Source of the DNA: Cercophora sp. LCS_1
Taxonomy: Eukaryota > Ascomycota > Sordariomycetes > Sordariales > Lasiosphaeriaceae
DNA length: 64,000 nt
Assembly (NCBI GenBank): GCA_036250225.1
Contig: JAPZLL010000012.1
Location: 372,001 to 436,000, forward strand
Direction: 5' to 3'
Positions 43,739-54,651 of this stretch are shown piece by piece. The translations under genes and the position numbers were made by a program. Positions within the stretch are counted from its first letter, which is position 1. Each line of letters starts with the position of its first letter. Under the pieces are notes generated by a model. The model ran no database searches. It was not told the DNA's origin and saw only the letters and a program-made list of their open reading frames with translations.

Positions 43739-45037
43739 ATGTCTGACTCAGAGGACCCAATCGATAATGTCGACGACGTCGGCGATGACTTATTCGGTGA
43801 TGAGGAGGGCGTTGATGCGATTTCTGAGGTCGAGAATGCTCTGAGCGACCGAGATCTAAATTCCGATCGAGAAGATGACGATTCCGGGCGACGAGGAGCC
43901 AGAGCGAGCGAAGAAGCGACAGAATTCCGCGAAAAGCTTGTCGCGGAAGTTCCCTTGTATCGCCACCGTATTCCTAGGTCTCACGATGGAACTGTAAGTT
44001 ATTGGTTGGGTCTGAAGCGCAATCTTTTTGGAGATCGCCTGTCTAACACAATACAGCTACATTCTCTGCGTGTTCCAGACTTCGTCAAGATCAACCCCGT
44101 CGAGTACAAGCCCGAGTCCTGGGAGCCAAGCAAATGGGATCTCGAGAATGCAAACGCCGAGAACCCTATCCCAGTTGCTCTCACGCGCCGTGACACCAAG
44201 ACGAGCCAGCTACTGAGCAACTCCAACATTTTCAGATGGAGCGACGGCTCGGTTACCCTTGCCATTGGCGATGAGCACTTCGAGATTCAGTCCAAGCCGC
44301 TCGCGCCACCCAAGGGCAAGCCTTACCAGGAGGTCCAAGATGCTCATTACTACGCTGCGGCCGCCCATCTCACGACCAATTCACTTCTGATTGTCGGTCA
44401 CTTCTCAGAACAATACACACTAAGGCCGAATAATGTCATCCAAGATCATGCGCTGGAACGTCTCAAGGCCAATCTGGCCCAGTCCAAGCAGGAGCGCACC
44501 GACATCGTCATGGCTACCACAGAAGATCCTGAGCTGCAAAAGAAGCAGGCCGAGCAGGCTGAAAAGGAGCGCTTGAAGCTCCAGCGGCGTCGGGAGACCG
44601 CGGCAGCCCGTGCTGATGGTTTGGGTAACCGTTATAAGGGCGGCGCGCTGTCAATTGGCGATCTCGAGGGCGGCCGACGTGCCGGGGCGGGAGGTCGGAA
44701 ACGCGGGGCACCTGGGGGCCCTAAGGCGAAGCGTCGCCGTCCTGAATATGATTCGGACGACGATCTTCCTAGTGGGGCGCGTCGACCTGATAACTACGAC
44801 ATGGAAGACGGTTTCCTCGTCGACAGCGATGACGAGAGTGAGGAGGTGGCTGATGATGACGAGGAAGAAGAACTTCTCGATGATGACGAGGAGGAGGAAG
44901 CGCCGCGCACGAAGAGAAGGAAGACGGCGGATGATGACGACGCGGATGCCGACGGCGACCTTGACGAGGATGCCCCGACCCAGACGGAAACCACAAGTCG
45001 GCGTAGAAGGCACATCATCGATGACGATGACGAGTGA
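43739..45037 (+). CDS. LEO1: Paf1 complex subunit Leo1
   Basis: Exons are 43739-43993 and 44057-45037 (411 residues). Leo1 is part of the Paf1 complex, which travels with RNA polymerase II and promotes H2B ubiquitylation and H3K4/K36 methylation. Order: an acidic N-terminus (SDSEDPIDNVDDVGDDLFGDE); the Leo1 domain from about residue 65 (EVPLYRHRIPRSHDGTLHSL after splicing) through PESWEP and NSNIFRWSDGSVTLAIGDEHFE to about residue 245; a basic helical segment (KKQAEQAEKERLKLQRRRE); and a long acidic/basic tail ending HIIDDDDE. The 63-nt intron is stop-free and in frame, so retention would insert 21 residues in the domain; its GTAAGT donor and CTAAC branch site support splicing. Confidence 0.93.
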   Translation: MSDSEDPIDNVDDVGDDLFGDEEGVDAISEVENALSDRDLNSDREDDDSGRRGARASEEATEFREKLVAEVPLYRHRIPRSHDGTVSYWLGLKRNLFGDRLSNTIQLHSLRVPDFVKINPVEYKPESWEPSKWDLENANAENPIPVALTRRDTKTSQLLSNSNIFRWSDGSVTLAIGDEHFEIQSKPLAPPKGKPYQEVQDAHYYAAAAHLTTNSLLIVGHFSEQYTLRPNNVIQDHALERLKANLAQSKQERTDIVMATTEDPELQKKQAEQAEKERLKLQRRRETAAARADGLGNRYKGGALSIGDLEGGRRAGAGGRKRGAPGGPKAKRRRPEYDSDDDLPSGARRPDNYDMEDGFLVDSDDESEEVADDDEEEELLDDDEEEEAPRTKRRKTADDDDADADGDLDEDAPTQTETTSRRRRHIIDDDDE

Positions 45038-45239
45038 GTGAACCAGGCCACCGATAGACTTGATGGGGCGTTGTTGTATTTCTCGTAGGATACGATACGT
45101 ATGGCATTTTCGCGGCGTAGCGGACAGGTCATGGAAAATAATTTACGGGCTACTTTCATATGCCGGTAACGGATTCGCTTCAGATTATTTCAGCGTTTCG
45201 AAATAGCACAGTTCCGAATCTCTATTTCATAGGCTGTGG

Positions 45240-46734
45240 TCAGTAATAACTCGGTGTCTCGCTCCTGTACTCCTCTTGTGTCCCGGGAAATGCTCCAACG
45301 GGGGTTGATTCGGTCAAGGTTTCCTCGTCTGAGCTACCATACGTTCCGGGCTCATCCGACCTGTCTGGTGGTGCTCGCATAGCCTCCAAAGTCGCGGCAC
45401 TGAGCGAAGGGGGTTGGAACCGCTTGAGAGTGTGAATCTCTCGTCCGGACGGCATCTGCGCCAGTAACGGTCCCGTCGGAGGAATCGCCTGTGTGAGTAT
45501 CTACCCGACCGAGTCAGGGGCACCAAACGGGGATACATCGGCTCAGTGCTCTTACCGTATCATTTTGCTTTGTCCATTTCGCTTCCAGCATTTCAATAAC
45601 TCTCGTTTCCTCCAACTTGCCCGCGTCGGCTCCCCAGTTTAGTCCCCTTTCCACTTTCTTGTCCTCTCTCTTCTCCACCCACTCCCTCTTGAGTCTCCCG
45701 AACCCTCCGGTCTTCTTTGCTTCTTTCCTCTCAACCCCTAGCTCTTGGAGTCCGGCATACAGCCAGGCGATGGCGGTGCCAGTCTGCCCAGCTAATTCGG
45801 CATCGAGGCCGAAGAAACGACAGGCCTTTGCCCTGCTAGTGCTGTGTAGGTCCCCCAGATACTTCACGAACCCACCGTTCAGCTTGCCACCGGAGACTTT
45901 TCTCCCAGCCGCAAGCGAATGGGCTTGTGCTGCATGTTCTGCTGCTGCTAAGCACAGCCTGGCAAACAGCAGAACCCTTACTTTGGGCATGTCTGGGGCC
46001 TTATACATCCACTCGGTGTCATTCTCATTGCGATCCTGCGCAACCACAGCGGGGTACGGATCGTCCTTCAACACTGCTAATAGCGTCGCCTCTGCAAGAG
46101 CAAGTGAACACTGAGCACGCACCGCGCCGGGCGAGAGATCAGCGCATGGCGGAGTGGTGATGAGTCCCTCTGCCCGTGCAGCAAGGTAGTCGAAGATAGC
46201 TGCCGCGTCAAGGAGATGCCTCGTAGCAGTCGCGATGGCAGTTTGGCGCTGTTGGGTTCCGACAGGGGCAGTAGAGGTGTTGTAGAGTGGTTGTAGAGCA
46301 GTGCGCGCCTGTAGAGTGAGGGTGTTCGCCAAAGCGGAGAGAGTGAAGAAGACTTCGTACTCGAGGGAGCGGATATTGATCCGCGGTGGCTCCTTGGCTG
46401 GTACTGGGACAAGACCCTCTGAGAGGGTAGGTCGCCACTCAATTGTGGGCGCGGTCTTCAGGATGACATTGATCTCGTCTCCGTGGACGGCGCGGTGGCT
46501 AAGGCCGGCGTCCACGGCAAAGAGATATGGTAAGTATGCATTGACGGAGGAGACAATGGAGGAGAGGTTAGGTGACTGGGAGGCGGGGGGAAGGCGCTTG
46601 TGCTTCTTCAAGGTTTCGCGGACCACACCACGATGAGTGCTGGCGTTGAGCAGGAGGGATGGGTGCGAATCGCAAGTAAAGCTAGAAGAAAAGGAGAAGG
46701 AAGACGTCGTTGGGAGAAAGAATGGGTAAGGCAT
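45240..46734 (-). CDS. palC: pH-response regulator PalC (BRO1 domain)
   Basis: Exons on the complement are 46734-45556 and 45488-45240 (475 residues). PalC links the plasma-membrane pH sensor to ESCRT-III (Vps32) in the PacC/Rim101 alkaline-pH pathway. The N-terminus MPYPFFLPTTSSFSFSSSF and ASTHRGVVRETLKKHKRLPP are distinctive of PalC, followed by the BRO1-like helical domain (LEYEVFFTLSALANTLTLQAR; DAAAIFDYLAARAEG) with LNGGFVKYLGDLHSTSRAKACRF near the ESCRT-binding face. The C-terminal exon restores GPLLAQMPSGREIHTLKRF, another PalC hallmark, then an acidic Ser/Thr-rich tail ending SYY. The splice is GTAAGA...ACACAG in phase 0. LEO1 ends only 202 bp away in convergent orientation. Confidence 0.94.
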
Positions 46735-47076
46735 ATTTGAAGCTCCTCGATACTTCTCTAGGTCGATACCACTTGAGTTTTGGTTGCTTTGGAGCTTCTT
46801 TATCGGGCCAAGATGTTGTTAGGGAGCTCAGGGGGAGGGGCAGCGTGGGGGATGCGAGAGTGACTTCACGGCCCTTGCCAGCTGTCAGCGGGCCGCCATG
46901 CAAGGGATTCGATTGCCAGGAGCTCCCCCTGTTCAATGGAGCTGTCCAAATTCCCCACATGTCGTAGCTTTGGACCAGATCGCCGCCTTTCGCGAAACAA
47001 CACACGGCGTTTTCCAACGGCGCGCGTCGTCAATGTGGTCTCTGTTGTCCCGGGCTCTGCGAAAACTTCGGTGACA
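46735..47076. promoter_or_regulatory. Divergent promoter region palC / ALG6
   Basis: The 342 bp between the start codons must serve both genes. I see no clear GCCARG-type PacC site that I could defend. Confidence 0.5.
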
Positions 47077-48897
47077 ATGGCACCGCCCACACCTTCTTCC
47101 CACAAGCCTCGGCGCAAGCGCCCCGGCAATGGGGCGAGCGAGCTCGTCCCAGCGGAACCAGGCGGCCACTCTCGCACTCCATCGTTTCCCCTCGCCGCGA
47201 TTCTCTGGCCCGCTCGGGGTTCTGCCTCGGAATGGGATCTCCTGCCGCTGATTCTTATGGCCGTAGGGCTGTTTAGATGGGCTGCCGGGCTTTGGGGTTA
47301 TTCAGGTAAGCTGGCCTCAGCGTTGGTGTTGGAGTTTGACCTAAATGCGACAGGTTTCGAGAAACCACCCATGTTTGGCGACTACGAGGCCCAGCGACAC
47401 TGGATGGAAGTGACGACGCAACTACCCGTGTCCCAGTGGTACTTCCACGACCTACAATGGTGGGGTCTCGACTACCCGCCCTTGACGGCGTACCACAGCT
47501 GGCTGTGCGGCAAGATTGGCGCCCTTATTGACCCTTCTTGGTTCGCCCTCTACACGTCTCGCGGCTCCAGCGACCCAACGCTGAAGATATTCATGAGGGC
47601 TACGGTGCTTGTCTCGGAATATCTTGTCTACGTCCCGGCTGTGGTGGTCTTCGTGAGGCGCTTCAGCAGACTGAGCGGTGTTGCGACATGGACATCGTCG
47701 GTAGCGCTTGTCGCTATCTTGATGCAGCCTGCCACCATTCTCATTGACCATGTGCACTTTCAGTACAACACAGTCATGCTAGGGTTTGTTGTTGCCAGCA
47801 TGTCCAGCATGCTCGCGGGTCGCTATCTATGGTCTGCCATCTTCTTCGTCGCCGCGCTCGGATTCAAGCAGATGGCTCTCTACTACGCGTTTTCGGTCTT
47901 TGCGTATCTTCTTGGGAATTGTTTCTCCCCTAGAATCAATGTTCCACGCTTTCTTGGGATCGCAGCGATCACCGCCGTCTCTTTCGCCATCCTTGTGTTA
48001 CCCCTGGTTGTGGGTACGCTGCACGACGTGAAGCACGGTATCGACTCAAGACCCGATCTGGACGGTCCCCGGGCGCCTTTGCCTATTTTCCAAGGTCTCG
48101 CGGAATATTTGGACACGGAGGCCTTCTACTATCCCATCGTCGAGCAGATGGTCCAGATGGTCCACCGCGTCTTCCCCTTTGCTCGCGGCCTGTTCGAAGA
48201 CAAAGTCGCCAACTTCTGGTGCGCTTTGAATCTAGTCATCAAGATCAAGCACTATCCCGCTGAGTTTCTTCAACGTGGAGCTCTTATTGCAACACTCGCC
48301 GCCATCATTCCGCCGAATCTGATTCTCCTCATTCGCCCAAGGAAGCTTCTTCTGCCATGGGCTTTTGCATCGACTGCATGGGGTTTCTTTCTCTTTAGCT
48401 ACCAAGTCCACGAGAAAAGTGTGCTGCTTCCGCTCATGCCAATGACGCTGCTTCTTGCAGGCAGCCAGGGGCTATCCAAGAACACACGAGCTTGGGTCGG
48501 CTTTGCCAACATTCTCGGCTGCTGGACCATGTACCCGCTGTTGCAGCGAGTGGATCTCAGAGTGCCTTACACGGTCCTCACGCTTCTGTGGGCCTACCTT
48601 CTTGGCCTACCACCAACATCTTTCGACGCCTATTTCCAAGAGGGACCGACCGCGTGGACACAATGGCTCACTTTCTTCATTCATGTTTTCTTCTATCTAG
48701 CAATGGGGCTATGGCACGTACTCGAGCTTAATCTGAAACCACCAGCGGATAAACCTGACCTTTGGGTGGTAGTAAATGTCGGCATTGGGGCGGCCGGGTT
48801 CTCTTTGTGTTATCTATGGTGCCTGGGAAGGCTTCTGTTGGACAGTGATCTTCTACCTCGGGCCTGGGTTGGGAAAAGCAAGTCTAAGACGCAATAA
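47077..48897 (+). CDS. ALG6: Dolichyl-P-Glc:Man9GlcNAc2-PP-dolichol alpha-1,3-glucosyltransferase
   Basis: Exons are 47077-47305 and 47354-48897 (590 residues). Alg6 adds the first glucose to the lipid-linked N-glycan precursor in the ER lumen. The junction restores GLWGYSGFEKPPMFGDYEAQ (20 residues). Support is many hydrophobic segments, the luminal first loop with DYEAQRHWMEVT and the LDYPPLTAYHSW motif that defines the ALG6/ALG8 (GT57) family, and the IDHVHFQYN motif, typically IDHGHFQYN in Alg6. Asp/Glu in the first loop and the HFQYN His are the expected catalytic-site residues. I chose the ATG at 47077 because the family N-terminus is short and basic before the first membrane helix. The 48-nt intron is stop-free and in frame. 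Alg8 is the main alternative, but the first-loop match and length favour Alg6. Confidence 0.92.
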   Translation: MAPPTPSSHKPRRKRPGNGASELVPAEPGGHSRTPSFPLAAILWPARGSASEWDLLPLILMAVGLFRWAAGLWGYSGKLASALVLEFDLNATGFEKPPMFGDYEAQRHWMEVTTQLPVSQWYFHDLQWWGLDYPPLTAYHSWLCGKIGALIDPSWFALYTSRGSSDPTLKIFMRATVLVSEYLVYVPAVVVFVRRFSRLSGVATWTSSVALVAILMQPATILIDHVHFQYNTVMLGFVVASMSSMLAGRYLWSAIFFVAALGFKQMALYYAFSVFAYLLGNCFSPRINVPRFLGIAAITAVSFAILVLPLVVGTLHDVKHGIDSRPDLDGPRAPLPIFQGLAEYLDTEAFYYPIVEQMVQMVHRVFPFARGLFEDKVANFWCALNLVIKIKHYPAEFLQRGALIATLAAIIPPNLILLIRPRKLLLPWAFASTAWGFFLFSYQVHEKSVLLPLMPMTLLLAGSQGLSKNTRAWVGFANILGCWTMYPLLQRVDLRVPYTVLTLLWAYLLGLPPTSFDAYFQEGPTAWTQWLTFFIHVFFYLAMGLWHVLELNLKPPADKPDLWVVVNVGIGAAGFSLCYLWCLGRLLLDSDLLPRAWVGKSKSKTQ

Positions 48898-51800
48898 TGG
48901 TACATAGGCTTGTCTGTAAGAGTAGGAACTAGATGGAACGGAAATTAGAGATATACCCCGAATGCTACACTTTATCGAAGGCTTGATGATAGACTCTTTC
49001 GCGAGAGAAAAAAAAAAGGCTGTGGGCTGTGGTTCAGGTCACAGGAAGTGGTGGAGAACTTGCCATCCAAAGGGGTGAGGTCACGTAAGACGGGACAGAA
49101 AAGGCAGGTTGTAACCTCACTCAGGGGTGGTCAAGCTGGAGGGATGTGTAGCCGAACTCGAGCATCGAGCACTCATGTCGGCGACTGCTACTTGCATATT
49201 TCCGCTTGAATTAGTGTCAGCAATGGCAAGAATCAATGAGTAGTTGCCGCGCGTCGACAACTTTCGTCAGGAGGGGCAGTTCCAGGCGCAGTTGAAGGCG
49301 TCGCCGCCATTGTTCAGTGTTGGAAGTAGAGTCCCCCACGGACCTTGATTTCCACTGCCAACGCTTACCTGCGTCGGGGCGACCACGAAAACACCACCGT
49401 CGACGCATGTTCAGGGAGAAAATGCAGCTACTGACAGAAAGCAAAAACCGAGTCAAGCCACGAGCCCTTCCAGTGGAGCGCATCCCATACTAGAATAGGA
49501 AGTGCTGACGAGACACGGCCATGCAGCTGGGCTGGAGCGCCGGCCAGCCAGCCATGCTCGGGCTCGGTCTCCAGCTGGGAACGGGGCGTTGAGCTTTTTT
49601 TCCTGCGGTATGGAACTTTCCACTGGTCGTCGGGGTTGCGGCTGACGATGGGGGATCGGACAACGGCGGCCGCGAAATTCGGCCAGAGAATGCGATTTGC
49701 GGACCGCAACCATTGTCTTCGACAACCGATCACAGAATGGCGTTGCAACTCAATTCCGATCCTGAGGGGCCTCTTGAAGGACCATACCTACCTAGGCACC
49801 ATTGTCATTCTCAAGAAGCCTCGAGACCAAGGAGACGCGCGCGTTGACGAGTTTCTCTGTGGCTCCTTTGTCCGAGAAAAGCATTGCAGTCGGCGCCTTT
49901 TCAGAGGCCTGGCTGGCCTGGGGTCTTGGGTTCGGGCTCAGCGTCCGCAGCGAGCAGTCCAATGGCTTCGCGGAGTGGACGAGGGATGGCCCAGAACCTC
50001 GCCTTAGTCCGGCCCGAAGCTAGCAAGCGAGGCGGGGAAGAGAGAATCAAAGACAGGAGCTTGTCGCTCTTGTCAACTCAAAAGCCTCTTCTGCCCGTCA
50101 AACAACTCGCTAATCACCACGATGGATCTTCACCTGGGGGATCTGCGTTGACAACTCATGGAATCCCCAAGGAAGGCCCAAAACGAAATCAATAAACGCG
50201 CTTGCGTTGAACCCCAGGCCGTGGGCACGGCGTGGGAAGCCGGGTCCCATGGCGTATCCTTGCCTACGATGACGCCGAGTGGAGACAGCAGCGTTTGTTT
50301 ACGAATGACAGTTGGCGTAACGGCGGACCTTATTTCCCCAACGCTGGGTGGCTCCGCTTAGACCGTGATCGGGTCTAGCGCGACCACTTCACGCTCTTCT
50401 GCCAGAATGTCGGGTGCAGGAACGTCAGCCCGTAGGGTCGAGACCGAGATGGCTACGCCAGTGCTCCGAGGGACTGCATGGGACTGAGCATTGACTTATG
50501 CCAGCGCGCTCGTATGAGATCTGCGGAAGAGTAAACCGGCAATACCAGTTCACTTTATTGATGAAAGCCAAAGAGGAGTTCATGCCGTTGGGTCCATCAG
50601 CAGGGCTGATAGCGGCTTCCCCAGGCCAGCAAAAACTCCGCAGGCGCGGAGACCCAAAAGTCCAGGCAGCGAGAACTCCCGCGCTTGATTCCAAGGCTAA
50701 TCAATCTCCACTTAAAACCCCGGTCGGCTCCTCAACCGGCGCGTTCTGACTGGACCGCGCCACGAGGGATCAAATGCGCAGACATCCCGCCCGTGGAGGA
50801 TCTGTACCTGCACCTTTCCCTTTTGCGTGCTGACTGAGACTGACACCCCAGCCTTGCCTTGGTCGTGTCTCTCAACAAATCCATGGGGGCGGAATGCAGA
50901 GCGACCCAAGACAGCCAAATTGCTGTTTTCCTGGCACTGGCATCACCCGAGGGGTAGGTCAGCCGCCCTTTGCCATTGTCCCGCCGCCACGGGTTGTCTG
51001 CCAAAGAGGGCGAAAGGGCGGGAGTTCCTGCTGCGTTCGAGATGGGGTGGTCGTCAACGATATACGCCGCCCAGATTGAGCCATTCCCGTCACTCACTCC
51101 TCGCTGCACGGCAGTCGGCGCCTATGCGCAATCCTCCCCCACTGATCTGATCGTCAATGGATCGTGTCCTGCGGCTTTGGGAACTGGAAAAAGGATCGCC
51201 CACAGCGCCGGTTGGCCATGCTCTCCGTACCTTATTCACCCGGACGCCTTTGGCGCGGGGGAATGCCCCTTCTCTTTCAAGGCGTGCCTTGGCGCCATTC
51301 TCGCACTTCTCAGTCTCGGGTCCGTTCTTTCAGAGTCGGCATGTCGAGGCTTGCGCCGACAGTGAGAACTTCGGGCCCGGGGTGCTGAAGGTCGTGCTGT
51401 GGTCTTGTTCTTTGTTCTTGCCTTCCTGGCGGCCACCACATGGTCGGTCTTACAAGTACACGTGTGCACCGCATCTTGTAGTCAAGACGGCGATAGCCTC
51501 TTGTCTGAGGAAAATATCTCTTTTCTCTCTCTCACTCTCGCAGTTCTGTCGTTCTAGTCTCTGCCGAGACGGGCGTTCCAAGCGTGGTATATGCAAAGCA
51601 ACAGCTCAGCCCCCCCGGAGACCTCGCCAAAGCCTCCGACACCCTCCCCAGCAACCCGTCTCCCCATCCCTCTGCCACAACGGGCTTGGCCCAACCAGGA
51701 ATCGAGCACGTTCAGCCAGACCCGCACACCAGTCCGCAGCTATTTGCGGCTGTCAGCACTGCAGCACCCAGAGATTGCCTTATTAGACCCAGAGTCCAGT

Positions 51801-51910
51801 GCCCTCCCTCTTTTACCCTTGATTCCTCCCCTCCCGCTCTTCCAGCCAACTCTGCCTTTGTGCCGGTTCAAACTGCTGCGAAACACCACGGTGGAGCTGC
51901 ATTATCAACA
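48898..51910. other. Longest non-coding stretch of the window (3 kb)
   Basis: This lies between ALG6 and the cupredoxin-like gene. Frames of up to 209 residues occur but have Arg/Ser/Pro/Cys-biased chance composition, overlap on both strands and show no domain. An A-run is at 49009-49017 and a pyrimidine-rich TC tract at 51520-51545 ends in CTCGCAG, which could be a 5'-UTR intron acceptor for the downstream gene. Confidence 0.5.
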
Positions 51911-53239
51911 ATGTTGACATCGTATGCACTCGCGGCGGCGCTTGCCCTGGTCGCGGGCACCCATGCCCAGACCTCGACACCCTCGTCACAACCATCGGGC
52001 ACCACAGGGACCTCGTCCTCAGCCAGCTCGACGTCCACCGGCAAGATCATTGACATTGCCGTGGGAGCAGTACGGCCCTCTATACACTAGCAGTCTTCAT
52101 CTTACTAACATGGTGTTAGGAACTCCACAAGTTCACTCCTGACTCTGTAAAGGCTAACCCAGGTGACATTATTCGATTTGGGTTCTATCCTGGTGGTCAT
52201 CGCGTTGCCCGTGCCGAGTTCATGCAACCGTGTATTCCGTACGAGAGGACAGGCGCCAATAAGCGCGGCTTCTACTCTGGAGTGTTCAGTCCCCAGGTTC
52301 TTACCAACCCTCCTCCGTACTACGACGTGCTCATCAACGACACCGAGCCGGTCTTCTTTTACTGTGGTGCCCCCGGGTCATGCATCCAATACGGCATGGT
52401 TGGCGTGATCAACCCGAACTCGACCCACACTCTGGCAATTCAGAAACAGTACGCCGCAAATTCGACCCTTCAACTCACCCCCGACGAGCCATGGCCCTCC
52501 GAGACCTTGAGCCCTACAGCCGGCCCGAAAGAGACTGGTGGTAGCTCGAGCGGTCAAAACGGCAACAACAACAACAACCAAGACACGCAGGCATCTTCGG
52601 GAGGAAGCGATGGGTTGGGCGCCGGAGCAATTGCCGGCATCGCCATTGGTGCCGCTGCCGTAATCCTCGGCGCCGTTTTCCTCTTCTTGTGGGGCCGTAA
52701 GAGAGGAGAGAAGTCCGCGAACCGCCAGAGCACGAACCCAGCCATGCCTCCTGGAACGCACCCTGGTATGGCCGAGGCTGGGAGATACCACGACCCTAAG
52801 AGCCCCGGACAGGCTTCGATGTCTACTTTCATGGGCATGGAGCGCGATCCGTACAGAGTCTCGCAACAGAGCCCCCATATGCCTCACTACAGCAGTACTC
52901 CGCCGCCGCCAGTGAGCCCAGGCATGCCAGGCTATGGCAACTACCAGTCACCCGTCATTCCCGGCCAATACAGTGATGCCCCCCATCATCATCAACAACA
53001 ACACGGTTATCAGTAAGTTTCGCAAACAAGGCAAGCCCCAGCATCTCTCACTAACGCGTCTGTTTAGCCCTCAACCATCCCCTCAACCCATGCATTCGCC
53101 ACAATTCCAGCCGCCGCCAGTTGAGCTGCCTTCTTCCGATCACCATCCTTCGCCGGGCCATTCGCCGCCACCGCAATATCCCAATGTCGCGAGAAGCGAC
53201 TCGTGGACGATGGGTCAATCTGGAAAGCCAAGTTCTTAA
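51911..53239 (+). CDS. Secretory cupredoxin-like Ser-rich protein with one membrane helix
   Basis: Exons are 51911-52069, 52120-53012 and 53068-53239 (407 residues). Order: a signal peptide (MLTSYALAAALALVAGTHAQ, cleavage after Ala-Gln or nearby); a Ser/Thr-rich spacer; a cupredoxin-like domain (about residues 45-170) with VKANPGDIIRFGFYPGGH and FFYCGAPGSC, then YGMVGVINPN; a Ser/Gly/Asn-rich linker; one membrane helix (AIAGIAIGAAAVILGAVFLFLWG) followed by GRKRGEK; and a Pro/Gln/His-rich cytosolic tail. This fits fungal extracellular serine-rich proteins of the cell surface. Of the usual blue-copper ligands His, Cys, His, Met, I see GGH, FYC and GM, but the second His position is Ser (GSC). 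Copper binding is therefore doubtful. A wall sensor or surface protein role is inferred. Confidence 0.87.
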
Positions 53240-54651
53240 AAGACTACCCAGAATGCTGTGACGGGAGGACACCCTTATACCCGGCGTTGTAATACAGGAT
53301 GGAATCGGAAAGAGGCATGGCGGAAAGAATTCATGGCAAGGCGTTACACGGAGTCCCGGTCACTATTTCCCTTGATTTTCATCTTCGATTCGATAAAAAC
53401 TGACATTACCGATATATTTTGGGTCGGTGTTTTTTGGGGGTTACAAATCTCACAGTTACACATGGCAAATGAGGCCATCTTCCCTACCTATCTAGACAGG
53501 ATATGTACACATAACTTAAACCCGGCCTCCTTTTGCTTTTGGCAAGGGGCATAAATGTATTGTGTCGAATCAAGGGTCACAATCAGGAGTTCTCAGGTGT
53601 GCATCTCACATCAGCGCGGGGAAGACAAATCAGATGGGACATACTCTTTGGGGGGAGTCCGCTCTGGTGGGAAGGGCACTTGTGACAGCAGCTATTTTAG
53701 GATGTAACAAAAACCGGACAAGTTCCCTTCTCCCACTCCCCGTTTCTTGGTGAACAGATAGCGCAAGTCCCGCACGCAGAACCGCCTGGATTGCATACGC
53801 AATTATCGTATTTTGCCGGATGTGGCCTCACTGGTCCGTTTTAGCGACCCAAGCATTGGCGCATGCTGGCAACCATCCTCTGGGTCTGTAAGGCATTGGT
53901 CGTTCGTGTTACTCGAGTTTGTGATGTCTTGTGTAAGTTTTGCTGACCAGATTCGATCATGCATTGCATGTGGAATCTTGTGGCCAATTGTGCGTATGCA
54001 AGTTCGAGTTTTTGGGAATGTGCAATGGGCTTGTTGGTTGGACGCCTTCCCTCTGGCGCCGGCAGGCTGGATAAGGCTGTCGGTGACAGCCAACCGCTTG
54101 GGAGAGGGAACCGCTCACAAGGCAGTAGGAAGAAGCCACTGCACGAAACAGGGAATCTCTATGCTGGCGAGGCCGTGTACATACATGATCAACCCAATTA
54201 TGAGCGCTGTAACTTGATCAACTTGATGGCACACCCCCACCCACTGGATCTGTTGACTGAGACACAGCCAGGCCCGATCCAACGACGGCAGTTTGGTCAA
54301 CCCTGAGCAGCGGCTGCAAGCCCCTCACCCCAGCCAAAGAACACAAGGCTGGCTCTCGGGCAGAGCCGTAATGCATCAACAGGCCCGTTGCGCTTTGGCT
54401 TGCACCGTGTATCCTGAGCAGCCGTCTCAAACTCAAAAAGACAAAAGGCAACGGCGGATGGTCAAATCTTGGCACGGGCGGCGTGGCTAATCGATAAGCG
54501 CGGCAAACAAAGGCGGTCAGGTTTTTCCCCCTCCATTGAAAAAATTCTGCCGTCTTGGAACCTCGAAGCTGTCAAAGAAATTCTCCATGTGGTCTTCGCG
54601 TGTCCCGTAGGAGCCCAGCCTGTCGCCCTTTCAACGACACCCACCGCGACA
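53240..54651. other. Intergenic region before RPC40
   Basis: About 1.4 kb, with the 3' UTR of the upstream gene and the RPC40 promoter. No RNA gene or credible protein frame is seen. Confidence 0.5.

Noticed and set aside
51157..51786. 209-residue frame upstream of the cupredoxin-like gene
   Set aside because: No domain, biased composition, and several overlapping frames; more likely upstream non-coding DNA.
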